DNA of 64,000 bases from SIG587 sp045531585 (GTDB taxonomy: Bacteria; Bacillota; Clostridia; Oscillospirales; Acutalibacteraceae): contig JAZSEH010000056.1 in the NCBI GenBank assembly GCA_045531585.1, forward strand, positions 1 to 64,000, in the 5' to 3' direction. The notes under the pieces are model-generated. The model worked only from the letters and a program-made list of their open reading frames with translations. It was not told where the DNA came from and did no database searches. The translations under genes and the position numbers were made by a program. Every line of letters starts with the position of its first letter. Positions within the stretch are counted from its first letter, which is position 1. Positions 8,560 to 17,119 of this stretch are shown piece after piece.

Positions 8560-9522
8560 ATGAGCGATATTTTAAAGCAGATAGGCGAAATAGGTATTGT
8601 CCCCGTTGTAAAAATTGACGATGCTAAGGATGCAGTGCCCCTTGCCAAGGCTCTTATTAAAGGCGGTTTGCCCTGTGCAGAAATAACCTTCCGTACCGCC
8701 GCCGCCGAGGAGGCTATTAGGCTTATAAGTGAAAGCTGTCCCGAAATGCTGGTGGGCGCAGGCACCGTGCTTACTCCCGAACAGGCGGATAAGGCTATGA
8801 ATGCAGGAGCAAAGTTTCTTGTGAGTCCCGGTCTTAACCCTGATGTTGTGGGCTATTGCGTGGCAGAAGGGTACCCAATTGTCCCCGGCACCACTAATCC
8901 CAGTGACGTTGAGCAGGCTCTATCCTTTGGACTTGATACCGTTAAATTCTTCCCTGCAGAGGCGGCAGGCGGTCTTGCAATGATAAAGGCTATGTCCGCA
9001 CCCTACGGCAACCTTAAGTTTATGCCCACAGGCGGTATAAGCGCAAAAAATCTTAACGATTATCTTGCTTTCCCCAAAAATATTGCCTGCGGCGGTAGCT
9101 GGATGGTTCCCGCCGATATGATAAATGCAGGTGATTTTGACGGCATTGAAAAGCTTACCCGTGAGGCCGTTCAGACAATGCTGGGCTTTAAGCTTGTTCA
9201 TATCGGAATTAACAGCGGTGATGAGAATGAGGCCGCTAAAACTGCCAAAATGTTTGAGAATATCTTTGGCTTAACTGCAGAGGAGGGCAACAAATCCTAT
9301 TTCTGCAGCAAGGAAATAGAGGTTATGAAGTTTAACGGAGCAGGGGATAAGGGACATATTGCTATTGGTACAAAAAGTGTTCCTAGAGCCTATGCATATT
9401 TAAAGAGAATGGGCGTTGAATTCCTTGAGGACACCGCAACGTACGATGAAAAGGGTAATATGAAGTTTATCTACCTAAAGGAAGCGTTCGGCGGCTTTGC
9501 CGTACATCTTGTAAAGGCGTAA
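8560..9522 (+). CDS. eda: KDPG/KHG aldolase fused to a VOC-like domain
   Basis: Residues 1-~208 are a class I KDPG/KHG aldolase (Entner-Doudoroff or hexuronate catabolism; splits 2-keto-3-deoxy-6-phosphogluconate to pyruvate and glyceraldehyde 3-phosphate). Visible are the glutamate of AEITFRT, VGAGTVLT, the Schiff-base lysine in DTVKFFPAEAAGG and PTGGIS. Residues ~212-320 are an extra domain (LVHIGINSGDENEAAKTA..., ending GGFAVHLVKA) that resembles a glyoxalase/VOC unit. The single frame is uninterrupted and starts at an ATG after TTTTGGAGG. Stand-alone aldolases are ~210 residues, so this is a true fusion. The added domain may sense or modify a sugar acid; its role is unknown. Confidence 0.88.
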   Translation: MSDILKQIGEIGIVPVVKIDDAKDAVPLAKALIKGGLPCAEITFRTAAAEEAIRLISESCPEMLVGAGTVLTPEQADKAMNAGAKFLVSPGLNPDVVGYCVAEGYPIVPGTTNPSDVEQALSFGLDTVKFFPAEAAGGLAMIKAMSAPYGNLKFMPTGGISAKNLNDYLAFPKNIACGGSWMVPADMINAGDFDGIEKLTREAVQTMLGFKLVHIGINSGDENEAAKTAKMFENIFGLTAEEGNKSYFCSKEIEVMKFNGAGDKGHIAIGTKSVPRAYAYLKRMGVEFLEDTATYDEKGNMKFIYLKEAFGGFAVHLVKA

Positions 9523-9533
9523 AAAATACAAAT

Positions 9534-9576
9534 AAAAATCTCCGTGCTTGTATTGCGCAAGCACGGAGATTTTTTA
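9534..9576 (+). terminator. terminator of the aldolase-fusion gene
   Basis: Inverted repeat AATCTCCGTGCTTG / CAAGCACGGAGATT with a 7-base loop followed by a T run, directly after the stop codon. Confidence 0.85.
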
Positions 9577-9678
9577 ATACAGTTTAACGTCTATCCACAC
9601 GGTTTTCCATGTGTCTACCTTTATTAAGTCAAGCACATAATCTTCCATCGTTGTTCCAAAGATGTCATTGAATGGCAT
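9574..9678 (-). pseudogene. relic resembling the 3' end of potD
   Basis: The reverse strand encodes 34 residues ending in KTVWIDVKLY and a stop, without a ribosome site. The last codons and stop match the 3' end of potD at 10798 (ENLWIDVKLY): 23 of the first 25 bases after the shared 'taataca' point are the same, then similarity fades. I read it as a decayed remnant of a potD-like gene end, cut by the repeat that starts at 9690. It could instead be a chance match of a short tail. Confidence 0.45.
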
Positions 9679-9689
9679 TTTTTATTTAC

Positions 9690-9767
9690 TTATAATGATA
9701 ATTGGTAATCGAAAAGTTTTTCGAAAAAGCGCTGTGCGTTTTTCCCCAACCTATATTCATTATAATA
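9690..9767. repeat. palindromic repeat, copy 1 (two hairpin modules)
   Basis: About 78 bases bounded by imperfect inverted ends, TTATAATGATAATTGGT on the left and CCAACCTATATTCATTATAA on the right. Between them lie two hairpins: tcgaaaa-gt-ttttcga and aaaaagcgc-tgt-gcgttttt. Copies 2 (27681-27846) and 3 (32786-32877) share the right end and swap modules. The right end supplies a TATAAT about 25 bases before the toxin gene start. Confidence 0.75.
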
Positions 9768-9789
9768 TTTTAACACAGGAGGTGAAATT

Positions 9790-10359
9790 ATGGATACCGT
9801 TTCTTATATTTTACTCAAAATATTTAATGGTCAAAATTGGAATCCGGAGTTTGGTAGGAGTGTTAAATATAAAAATTGGATAGCAGTTTTAGATATCAAA
9901 ACCTGTCTTGAATGCAGAAGCCGACACGGAAAAATTTGGTTAATAAATGAAAAGCCCGACAAAGAACCACTATTGCATAAAAGATGCAGATGTAGTATAT
10001 TTATTATGCAAACGGTAAAATCAGGAACTGCTACAATAAAAAGAGAAAATGGAGCAGATTGGGCGCTGAAATATCAATCAGAATTACCGGATTATTATTT
10101 GACTGCTGCACAAGCTAAAGAAAAAGGTTGGATACCGGAAATAGCAAATTTGTGGCAGGTGTGTCCAAACAAAATGATATTCGGTGGCGAATATAAAAAT
10201 CGTAATGGCCATTTGCCAAGCAAAGAAGGTCGTGTTTGGTATGAAGCAGACATAAATTACCAAGTTGGTTATAGGAACAATCAGAGGATTATTTTTTCTA
10301 ATGATGGGTTAATATTTGTTACATATGATCATTATAAAACTTTTTTTGAAATTGTATAG
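9790..10359 (+). CDS. barnase-like ribonuclease toxin with N-terminal Cys/His domain
   Basis: A 189-residue protein. Residues ~88-189 match barnase closely: LPDYYLT, KEKGW, GGEYKNRNGHLP, then the catalytic glutamate in EADINY, the arginines in GYRNNQR, and the catalytic histidine in YDHYKTF. The lysine that follows LPDNYIT in barnase (Lys27) is alanine here. Residues ~35-70 hold C39-x2-C42 and H63-x2-C66-x-C68, a metal-binding-like pattern seen in phage head-morphogenesis proteins and as an N-terminal part of some toxins. No signal peptide is visible. AGGAGGTGA precedes the ATG. The barstar gene follows 8 bases later, so toxin and inhibitor are made together. AT-rich codon use differs from the neighbours and points to transfer. 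Confidence 0.9.
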   Translation: MDTVSYILLKIFNGQNWNPEFGRSVKYKNWIAVLDIKTCLECRSRHGKIWLINEKPDKEPLLHKRCRCSIFIMQTVKSGTATIKRENGADWALKYQSELPDYYLTAAQAKEKGWIPEIANLWQVCPNKMIFGGEYKNRNGHLPSKEGRVWYEADINYQVGYRNNQRIIFSNDGLIFVTYDHYKTFFEIV

Positions 10360-10367
10360 GAGAAAAA

Positions 10368-10685
10368 ATGAATTACAACGATTATCACAAATTTAAAGGA
10401 ATTAAAGAAAACCCAATTATATTAGACTTTTCTAAATGTAAATATTTAGGCGAGATTCATTTGATGCTTAAAGAAAAATTTGGATTACCCCAATATTACG
10501 GAGAAAACCTTGATGCACTTTGGGATTGTTTGCGGTATTTATTTGATGATAAAGAATGTATTGTTGAATTACATAACTTGTATTCGATGGACGAAATATT
10601 ACAACAAGAATGTAAGCAGATGATGGAAGTGTTTGACGATCTTCATAATGCAAATTCTAATTTTACATACAAAATAATATCATAA
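10368..10685 (+). CDS. barstar-family ribonuclease inhibitor (immunity protein)
   Basis: A 105-residue barstar homologue that would bind and block the RNase encoded just upstream. It contains the family core ILDFSKC...LKEKFGLPQYYGENLDALWDCL, including the acidic helix residues that plug the barnase active site (Asp and Glu of YYGENLDALWD). It starts 8 bases after the toxin stop, with AGGAG before the ATG, so the two form a bicistronic toxin-immunity pair. Base composition is as AT-rich as the toxin. The assignment rests on motif and partner and is firm. Confidence 0.94.
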   Translation: MNYNDYHKFKGIKENPIILDFSKCKYLGEIHLMLKEKFGLPQYYGENLDALWDCLRYLFDDKECIVELHNLYSMDEILQQECKQMMEVFDDLHNANSNFTYKIIS

Positions 10686-10728
10686 AATCAAATAATTCTG
10701 TGACAAGTTTCTTTTATTGTATTAAAAA

Positions 10729-10770
10729 GGGGCTGTCTCACTTTACCTTAGTGAGACAGTCCCTTTTTTT
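10729..10770. terminator. terminator between barstar and potD
   Basis: Stem of 14 pairs with one G-U (arms 10729-10742 and 10750-10763), 7-base loop, then a T run on the forward strand and an A-rich left flank that gives a T run on the reverse strand. It can end both converging units. Confidence 0.85.
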
Positions 10771-10797
10771 ACTATTGCAAAAATTCGGGTGGTTTAT

Positions 10798-11919
10798 TTA
10801 ATACAATTTCACGTCTATCCACAGATTTTCGTAATATTTTCTTATCTCACTGTCAATATCGTGGTAGTACTGGGTGGGAGGGGTGTCCTCCTCTTTGGGA
10901 TAGAGTATTTCGTTTTGGTAATAGTAGTAATCGGGATTTTCAATAACCGCTGTATGGGGTGATGCGTAGCCGATATACTCGGCATTAGCAAGGGCAATTT
11001 CCGGCTCCAGAAGGAAGTTAATATAAAGCATTGCCGCCTCATAATTTTGAACACAGGCAGGGATACAAACCGAGTCCATAAATATATTGGTGCCCTCCTC
11101 AGGGTAGAAGAATGCAAGGTCCTCGTTTATATCATACATTGTAAGATAATCCCCTGCATAATAGGGGGCAATTGCAGCCTCACCTGTTTCCATCTTGCCG
11201 TAAACCTCATCCATAACGTAGGACTGCAGATATTTTTTCTGTTTCTTAAGAAGCTGCGCAGCGGCATCCCAATCCGCCTTGTTGGTGCTGTTAAGGTCAA
11301 GCCCTAAAAGCATTTGTGCCGTCATAAAGGCATCTCTGGGGTTTGAGAAGGTCAGGGACATATCCTTGTACTTTTCATCCCAAAGGGTGGCCCAGCTGTG
11401 CTCAGGCTCATCAATAAGTGCGGTGTTGTAAATTATTCCCACCATACCAACGTTGTAGGGCACGCTATACTTGTTATCGGGGTCAAAATAAATGCTTTTA
11501 TAATCGTTACGGATATAGTGGTAATTGCTTAAAGCATTTACGTCTAAGGTGGAGAGCATATCCTCCTTTATAAGGCGCTGTATCATATAGTCGGAAGGGA
11601 TAATAATGTCATAGGTCACGCCGCCGCTTTTAAGCTGAGAGTACATAGTCTCATTGCTTTCAAAGGTGGCATAGTTTACCTTTATTCCCGTAATACGCTC
11701 AAATTCTGCATTAACGTCTATACTGTCGTCACTGCCGTCGGAAATATATTCACCCCAGTTATAAACGTTAAGGCGTGTACCGGCATATTTTCTTGTGTAT
11801 TCACCCTCATAGACAATTTCCCCATCGGGTATTCCCGGCTCCACCGTTACGGTGCCGCCGCAGCCGCAAAGGATAATGCCAAGGCAAAGGCAAAGGAAAA
11901 CACTTAAAATTCTTTTCAT
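10798..11919 (-). CDS. potD: spermidine/putrescine-binding lipoprotein PotD
   Basis: A 373-residue periplasmic-type binding protein anchored as a lipoprotein (signal peptide ending LCGC, Cys about residue 19). The mature part begins with the polyamine-binder signature LNVYNWGEYI and continues with FERITGIKVNYATF, NVGMVGIIYN and the C-terminal EYIGYASP. It delivers polyamines to the PotB/PotC channel. Its start codon overlaps the potC stop by 4 bases (ATGA), the last of four tightly coupled genes. Length normal. Whether it prefers putrescine or spermidine cannot be read from the sequence. Confidence 0.93.
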   Translation of the reverse strand: MKRILSVFLCLCLGIILCGCGGTVTVEPGIPDGEIVYEGEYTRKYAGTRLNVYNWGEYISDGSDDSIDVNAEFERITGIKVNYATFESNETMYSQLKSGGVTYDIIIPSDYMIQRLIKEDMLSTLDVNALSNYHYIRNDYKSIYFDPDNKYSVPYNVGMVGIIYNTALIDEPEHSWATLWDEKYKDMSLTFSNPRDAFMTAQMLLGLDLNSTNKADWDAAAQLLKKQKKYLQSYVMDEVYGKMETGEAAIAPYYAGDYLTMYDINEDLAFFYPEEGTNIFMDSVCIPACVQNYEAAMLYINFLLEPEIALANAEYIGYASPHTAVIENPDYYYYQNEILYPKEEDTPPTQYYHDIDSEIRKYYENLWIDVKLY

Positions 11920-12716
11920 CTGCCTGCCCTCCTTTTTTCACCCTTGGTCTGCACAACGTTATATAAAATGAGCAGAACAAATATGGAGATAAATATAAAG
12001 GTTGAAAGAGCGTAAACGTCAGGCGTTACGGTCTTTTTGGTCATATTGTAAATAACAATGGGCAGGGTCTGGTAGTGGCCGCAGGTGAAATAGCTTATAA
12101 CAAAATCGTCAAGAGAAAGGGTAAAGGCCATTATAAGGCCTGTGAAAATGCCTGAGGAAATATTGGGTAGTACCACCTTGAAAAACGCCTGAAAGGAGTT
12201 GCAGCCAAGGTCAAGAGCTGCCTCGGAAAGGCTTATATCGGTTTGCTTGAGCTTAGGCATTACCGAAAGGATAACATAGGGCAGGTTAAAGGTGATGTGG
12301 GCAATAAGCACCGTTAAAAAGCCTAAGGATTCCTTAAGACCCAAAAGTCTGCCAAAGAATATGAAAAGCAGCATAAGGGAAACGCCTGTAACAATATCGG
12401 CGTTCATCATGGGTATGTTGGTAACCGTCATGGAAAGCTGCTGTGATATTTTTTTCTTAAGGGCCATAATACCCACTGCCGCCGCAGTGCCAAGCACCGT
12501 GGATATAAGTGAGGAAAGCACCGCAACTATAAGGGTATGCTCAAGTGCGGTAAGCATTTCGGTGCTGTCCAGCAGACCCTTGTACCAGTCAAGGGAAAAG
12601 CCTGTGAATACCCATACGCTTTCTCCCGAGTTAAAGGAGAAGAACACCATAACCGCAACAGGGGCGTACAGGAATATAAGAATAAGTGCAATGTAAAGAC
12701 GGGAAAGGGCTTTCAT
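11916..12716 (-). CDS. potC: spermidine/putrescine ABC permease PotC
   Basis: A 266-residue membrane permease with about six hydrophobic segments, the opening YAPVAVMVFFSFNSG typical of PotC, and the cytoplasmic coupling loop EAALDLGCNSFQAFFKVVLP (EAA motif) that docks on PotA. Later VISYFTCG is also typical. Start overlaps the potB stop by 4 bases and its stop overlaps potD, so translation is coupled. Forms the transmembrane channel with PotB. Confidence 0.93.
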   Translation of the reverse strand: MKALSRLYIALILIFLYAPVAVMVFFSFNSGESVWVFTGFSLDWYKGLLDSTEMLTALEHTLIVAVLSSLISTVLGTAAAVGIMALKKKISQQLSMTVTNIPMMNADIVTGVSLMLLFIFFGRLLGLKESLGFLTVLIAHITFNLPYVILSVMPKLKQTDISLSEAALDLGCNSFQAFFKVVLPNISSGIFTGLIMAFTLSLDDFVISYFTCGHYQTLPIVIYNMTKKTVTPDVYALSTFIFISIFVLLILYNVVQTKGEKRRAGR

Positions 12717-13537
12717 ATAATCACGCCTCCTTCATCGTCAGAGAAGCGGTTCATTATGGCAAGGCTTATAAGAATAAGCACCATAAGAACAAGGGACAGG
12801 GCAGAGGCTACGTTATAGTAATCGGGACCCTGGTTAAACAAAAACTCAATGGCGTCACCTATCATCAACGTCTTGTTTCCGCCCAACTTCTGGGATATGT
12901 AGAAGGTGCTGACCGATGGAACGAAAACCATTGTTATACCCGAAATAACACCGGGCAGGGAAAGGGGGAATATAACCCTTCTAAGGCGCTGAAGGCTGTT
13001 TGAGCCAAGGTCCGCCGCCGCCTCTAAAAGGGAGGGCTCAATCTTGGACATTACCGAGTAAATCGGTAAAATCATATAGGGAATAAAATCATATACCATA
13101 CCAAGAATTACAGCACCGGGAGTGTTAATAAGGCGCAAGGGCTCAAGACCTATCCATTTAAGGAAGGTGTTAATAAGGCCGGTGTTGGCAAGTATGGTTA
13201 TCCAGGAATAGGTACGGATGAGGAAGTTCATCCACATAGGCAGCATAACAATAAGCAGTATCATTCTTTGCGAGCTTATTTTAAGCTTGGTCATAAAATA
13301 TGCCATAGGGTAGGCAAGGAGCAGGGTTATTACCGTTGCAACGGCGGCATAGCCTATGGATATTAAAAATGCCTTGCTGTATTTACCAAGCTGACCTACG
13401 TTTGCAAATGTAAAAACGCCGTTTGCATCGGTAAGGGCGTAGTACACCATTATAAACAGGGGTACCACAATAAATATTGTCGCCCACACAAGGTAGGGCG
13501 CCGCCACCAATCGGCTTCCAAAGCTTTTTTTGTTCAA
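12713..13537 (-). CDS. potB: spermidine/putrescine ABC permease PotB
   Basis: Permease of about 274 residues with hydrophobic segments and the EAA loop EAAADLGSNSLQRLRRVIFP; PotC is its heterodimer partner. The frame can be opened to a GTG at 13564 inside potA, but a TTG at 13537 stands 9 bases after GAGGAGG and just downstream of the potA stop, so I take that start. A hydrophobic segment follows almost at once (LVAAPYLVWATIFIVVPLF). The 3' end overlaps potC by 4 bases. Confidence 0.92.
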   Translation of the reverse strand: MNKKSFGSRLVAAPYLVWATIFIVVPLFIMVYYALTDANGVFTFANVGQLGKYSKAFLISIGYAAVATVITLLLAYPMAYFMTKLKISSQRMILLIVMLPMWMNFLIRTYSWITILANTGLINTFLKWIGLEPLRLINTPGAVILGMVYDFIPYMILPIYSVMSKIEPSLLEAAADLGSNSLQRLRRVIFPLSLPGVISGITMVFVPSVSTFYISQKLGGNKTLMIGDAIEFLFNQGPDYYNVASALSLVLMVLILISLAIMNRFSDDEGGVII

Positions 13538-13541
13538 TCCG

Positions 13542-14660
13542 CTATTCCTCCTCAACCGCAACACTCAGCTGATCAATTTCCTCACTGTAGGAGCTGTAGT
13601 CACCGTACTTACCGGAGTATTCGGATTTCTTCATTATGTGAATGGCATCAGGCTCAATAAACAGGCCCACACGCTCGTCCACCTTGTGCTCGTCGGTAGT
13701 CTGTATCATCCATTTAAAGCCACCGATATCAACTATTATTTCGTAATGCACGCCAAGGAATATAACCGAGGTAACAATACCCTCCAGCATACCCTCGCTT
13801 GGAGCAACAATGTCCACGTCCTCAGGGCGAACAACCACGTCCACAGGCTCGTTAACGGCAAAGCCTGAGTCAAGGCAGGTGAACTGCTTGCCTGAAAACT
13901 CCGCAAGAAAATCCTTGCGCATAATGCCGTCAACTATATTACTTTCACCTATAAAGTCGGCCACAAAGGCGTTTTCAGGTTCGTTATAAATATCCTGAGG
14001 GGTGCCAATCTGCTGAATTTTACCGCCGTCCATTACCACAACGCGGTCGGACATGGCAAGTGCCTCCTCCTGGTCGTGGGTAACGAAAATAAAGGTAATA
14101 CCAAGCTCCTGCTGAATCTTCTTAAGCTCGTTTTGCATATCCTTGCGAAGCTTTAAATCAAGGGCCGCCAAAGGCTCGTCAAGAAGGAGAACTCTGGGCT
14201 GGTTGGCAATGGCCCTGGCAATGGCAATACGCTGTTGCTGACCGCCCGAAAGGGTTTCTATCTTACGCTTTTCAAGGCCTGTAAGGTTAACAAGCTCCAG
14301 CATTTCGGTAACACGGGCTTTTATCTGTTTCTCAGGAAGCTTTTTTATTCTTAAACCAAAGGCTATATTTTCATATACGTTAAGGTGGGGGAACAGGGCG
14401 TAACGCTGGAAAATGGTATTAACGTGTCGCTTGTAGGGCGGCACGCCGTTCATACGTTTATTTTCAAAAATTACATCACCGCTATCGGGAGATAAAAAAC
14501 CGCCTATAAGCCTTAATGTGGTAGTTTTACCGCAGCCTGAGGGACCAAGCAGGGTTATAAACTCACCGTCCTTAATGGAAAGGTCTATTCCGTCAAGCAC
14601 CGTTTCCCCATCAAAGGCAACGTTTACGTTTTTCAGTTCAATGATGTTTCCTTTTTCCAC
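13542..14660 (-). CDS. potA: spermidine/putrescine ABC ATPase PotA
   Basis: A 372-residue ATP-binding subunit. Walker [10 protein letters not shown] lies near residue 38, the Q-loop in [11 protein letters not shown], the signature LSGGQQQR, Walker [13 protein letters not shown] and the switch histidine in [14 protein letters not shown]. The last ~120 residues form the TOBE-type regulatory part found in PotA. GTG start at 14660 with GGAGG seven bases before it. First gene of potABCD; a consensus promoter lies upstream. Confidence 0.95.
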   Translation of the reverse strand: MEKGNIIELKNVNVAFDGETVLDGIDLSIKDGEFITLLGPSGCGKTTTLRLIGGFLSPDSGDVIFENKRMNGVPPYKRHVNTIFQRYALFPHLNVYENIAFGLRIKKLPEKQIKARVTEMLELVNLTGLEKRKIETLSGGQQQRIAIARAIANQPRVLLLDEPLAALDLKLRKDMQNELKKIQQELGITFIFVTHDQEEALAMSDRVVVMDGGKIQQIGTPQDIYNEPENAFVADFIGESNIVDGIMRKDFLAEFSGKQFTCLDSGFAVNEPVDVVVRPEDVDIVAPSEGMLEGIVTSVIFLGVHYEIIVDIGGFKWMIQTTDEHKVDERVGLFIEPDAIHIMKKSEYSGKYGDYSSYSEEIDQLSVAVEEE

Positions 14661-14702
14661 CTTTAAACCTCCGTAAAAAAAATATAAATTTATACGCTAT
14701 AC

Positions 14703-14731
14703 ATAATAGAGCCAAATTGCCCTAATGTCAA
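14703..14731 (-). promoter_or_regulatory. promoter of potABCD
   Basis: Reverse-strand TTGACA (14726-14731) and TATTAT (14703-14708) separated by exactly 17 bases, about 45 bases before the potA start. Confidence 0.8.
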
Positions 14732-14878
14732 GGATTTTTTGCAAAATTTCTACTAATTTTGATAAAATTTTTAAAGGCTTTGTTTTTTACTCTTAAATAC
14801 TCCGTTTTCCTCTGTTTTCCTTTAAAATGCTCACTTTTTGTCGGATTAAAAATTTTTGGTAAAAAAAGCCGATTTCTA

Positions 14879-14907
14879 TTGCCCAAGACCACATTTTATG
14901 TTATACT
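14879..14907 (+). promoter_or_regulatory. promoter of ruvCAB
   Basis: TTGCCC and TATACT spaced by 17 bases, about 45 bases before the ruvC ATG. It reads opposite to the potABCD promoter across the ~290-base divergent gap, which holds no other recognisable feature. Confidence 0.65.
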
Positions 14908-14950
14908 ATATAAGTATATTTATATCTTAAAATGGGAAGGGTGTGCTTTT

Positions 14951-15460
14951 ATGGTTATTGTTGGAATAGATCCGGGCTATGCAATAGTGGGTTACGGCGT
15001 AATAGACTATACCGCCAATCGTTTCACTACCATAAAATACGGTGCCATTACCACACCCGCTCATACCGATTTTGCCGATAGGCTGAAAACGGTGTATGAT
15101 GATGCCTGCACACTCTTTGACGCAACAAAGCCACAGGCCCTTTCCATTGAAAAACTGTTTTTTAATACCAATACCACCACCGCTATAGACGTGGCTCAGG
15201 CAAGGGGAGTTATACTTCTTGCCGCAAGGCAAAGGGGAATTCCTGTTTTTGAGTACACACCCCTGCAGGTTAAGCAGGCCGTTACAGGCTACGGCAGGGC
15301 AGAGAAAAAACAGGTGATGGAGCTTACCCGTCAGTTTTTGGGGCTTAGCGCAGTCCCCAAGCCTGACGATACTGCCGATGCTCTGGCTCTGGCAATATGT
15401 CACGCCTACAGCTCAGGCACGTCATATGCAAAACTTGTTATGGAGGCTAAGAAGAAATGA
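14951..15460 (+). CDS. ruvC: Holliday junction endonuclease RuvC
   Basis: A 169-residue resolvase that cuts four-way DNA junctions after RuvAB branch migration. The acidic active site is visible: Asp in GIDPG (residue ~7), Glu in SIEKLFF, and the Asp pair in PDDTADALALA. The open frame runs far upstream in AT-rich non-coding sequence; the ATG at 14951 gives the standard beginning MVIVGIDPGYAIVGYG and has GGGAAGGG upstream. Its stop overlaps the ruvA ATG by 4 bases (ATGA). Confidence 0.95.
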   Translation: MVIVGIDPGYAIVGYGVIDYTANRFTTIKYGAITTPAHTDFADRLKTVYDDACTLFDATKPQALSIEKLFFNTNTTTAIDVAQARGVILLAARQRGIPVFEYTPLQVKQAVTGYGRAEKKQVMELTRQFLGLSAVPKPDDTADALALAICHAYSSGTSYAKLVMEAKKK

Positions 15461-16056
15461 TAGCATCTTTAAACGGAAAACTTGTTTATACCGACGCAAC
15501 CACCGCAGTAATTGAGTGCGGCGGCGTAGGAATACGGTGCTTTGCCACTGCAAACACTCTGGCAAAGCTGCCCCCCGTAGGCTCGCAGGTGTTTTTACAT
15601 ACCGTAATGGTGGTTAAGGAGGATGCCCTTGACCTTTACGGCTTTATGAGTGTAGAGGAGCTTGAGTGCTTCAAGCTTGTGACCACCGTTAGCGGCATCG
15701 GCCCTAAAATGGGACTCTCCCTTCTTTCGGAGTTTACCCCTGAGCGTATTCAGCTTATGATTATCAGTAACGATGCCAAGGGTCTTACCGCCGCATCGGG
15801 TATCGGTCTTAAAGGGGCTCAGCGTATTATACTTGAGCTTAAGGACAAGCTGGGAAAAAGCACCGACCTTCGGGGCGCCGATTTATCGGGTGCCGCCGCG
15901 GCGGTATCAAACTCAGCCTCTAAGGAGGCTATCGCCGCCCTTACCTCTTTGGGCTTCACCCAAAGTGAGGCGGTATCTGCAGTGGGTGCCCTTGACCCCG
16001 CGCTTGATACACAACAGCTTATAAAGCTGGCACTTAAAAATCTTTCAAAAAGGTAG
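15457..16056 (+). CDS. ruvA: Holliday junction DNA helicase subunit RuvA
   Basis: A 199-residue junction-binding protein. N-terminal OB domain (MIASLNGKLVY...ECGGVGI), central helix-hairpin-helix pairs (LVTTVSGIGPKMGLSLL and GIGLKGAQRIILELKDK), a Ser/Ala-rich linker, and a C-terminal three-helix domain (EAIAALTSLGFTQSEA) that contacts RuvB. Coupled to ruvC by a 4-base overlap and followed by ruvB after 10 bases. Confidence 0.95.
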   Translation: MIASLNGKLVYTDATTAVIECGGVGIRCFATANTLAKLPPVGSQVFLHTVMVVKEDALDLYGFMSVEELECFKLVTTVSGIGPKMGLSLLSEFTPERIQLMIISNDAKGLTAASGIGLKGAQRIILELKDKLGKSTDLRGADLSGAAAAVSNSASKEAIAALTSLGFTQSEAVSAVGALDPALDTQQLIKLALKNLSKR

Positions 16057-16066
16057 GTGAGCAGTA

Positions 16067-17119
16067 GTGCTTGAGGATATGGATTTTGAAAACCGCGTTG
16101 TTTCTCCTGAATTTTCGGGTAGGGATGACGATCAGGAAATAACCCTGCGCCCCAAAAGTCTTGATGAATACATCGGTCAGGATAAGGCAAAGGAAAACCT
16201 TGAAATTTACATTAAGGCCGCCAAAATGAGAGGGGAGAGCCTTGACCACGTTCTGCTTTACGGCCCTCCCGGTCTTGGTAAGACCACCCTTTCGGGCATA
16301 ATCGCCAAGGAAATGGGAGTAAACCTTCGTGTAACCTCAGGCCCTGCCATAGAAAAGCAGGGTGACCTTGTTGCCATACTTACAAACCTTTCGGAGGGCG
16401 ACGTGCTTTTCATAGATGAGATACACCGCCTCTCCCGTAATGTTGAGGAAATACTGTATCCCGCAATGGAGGATTTCTCCCTTGACATCATAATAGGCAA
16501 GGGCCCCTCCGCCAGATCTATTCGCCTTGATGTGCCCCACTTTACCCTTGTGGGCGCCACCACCAGGTCGGGTCAGCTTTCTGCACCGCTGAGAGACCGC
16601 TTTGGCGTGCTTTTACGCCTTGAGCTTTATACCCCTGAGCAGCTGGCAAGAATTATAACAAGGTCGGCAAATATTCTGGGTATTCCCATTGATGAGGAGG
16701 GCGCGCTGGAAATAGCCTCCCGCTCCCGTGGAACACCCCGTATTGCCAACAGACTTTTAAAGCGTGTAAGAGATATTGCTCAGATACAGTTCAGCGGCGT
16801 TATAACCGAGGCTGTGGCAAGGGATGCCCTGTCCCGCTTTGAGATAGACGAGCTGGGTCTTGACGATTTTGACAGAAGAATGCTTCGTACCATAATAAAC
16901 GCCTACGGCGGCGGCCCTGTGGGACTTGATACCCTTGCGGCGGCGGTTGGTGAGGAAAGCATTACCTTAGAGGACGTTTATGAGCCGTATCTTATGCAGA
17001 TAGGCTTCCTGACACGAACCCCAAGGGGAAGATGTGCCACCAAGCTGGCCTACGATCACCTTGGTATCCCCTTTAACGGACAGACAGAAAGTGACGGCAG
17101 AATTAAATGCGATTTGTAG
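16067..17119 (+). CDS. ruvB: Holliday junction helicase motor RuvB
   Basis: A 350-residue AAA+ ATPase that drives branch migration with RuvA. Conserved blocks: [12 protein letters not shown], Walker [11 protein letters not shown], Walker B FIDEIHRL, sensor region VGATTRSG and LRDRFG, then the winged-helix C-terminus ([15 protein letters not shown]). GTG start with AGGTGAG upstream; an ATG four codons later is the alternative. It overlaps the next gene by 13 bases. Confidence 0.96.
   Translation: MLEDMDFENRVVSPEFSGRDDDQEITLRPKSLDEYIGQDKAKENLEIYIKAAKMRGESLDHVLLYGPPGLGKTTLSGIIAKEMGVNLRVTSGPAIEKQGDLVAILTNLSEGDVLFIDEIHRLSRNVEEILYPAMEDFSLDIIIGKGPSARSIRLDVPHFTLVGATTRSGQLSAPLRDRFGVLLRLELYTPEQLARIITRSANILGIPIDEEGALEIASRSRGTPRIANRLLKRVRDIAQIQFSGVITEAVARDALSRFEIDELGLDDFDRRMLRTIINAYGGGPVGLDTLAAAVGEESITLEDVYEPYLMQIGFLTRTPRGRCATKLAYDHLGIPFNGQTESDGRIKCDL

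Noticed and set aside
9662..9883. 73-residue forward frame before the barnase-like gene
   Set aside because: Overlaps repeat copy 1 and the toxin gene in another frame; the AGGAGGTGA ribosome site fits only the ATG at 9790.
14759..14950. 64-codon upstream extension of ruvC
   Set aside because: It crosses the promoter, is AT-rich and unlike RuvC; the family start is at 14951.
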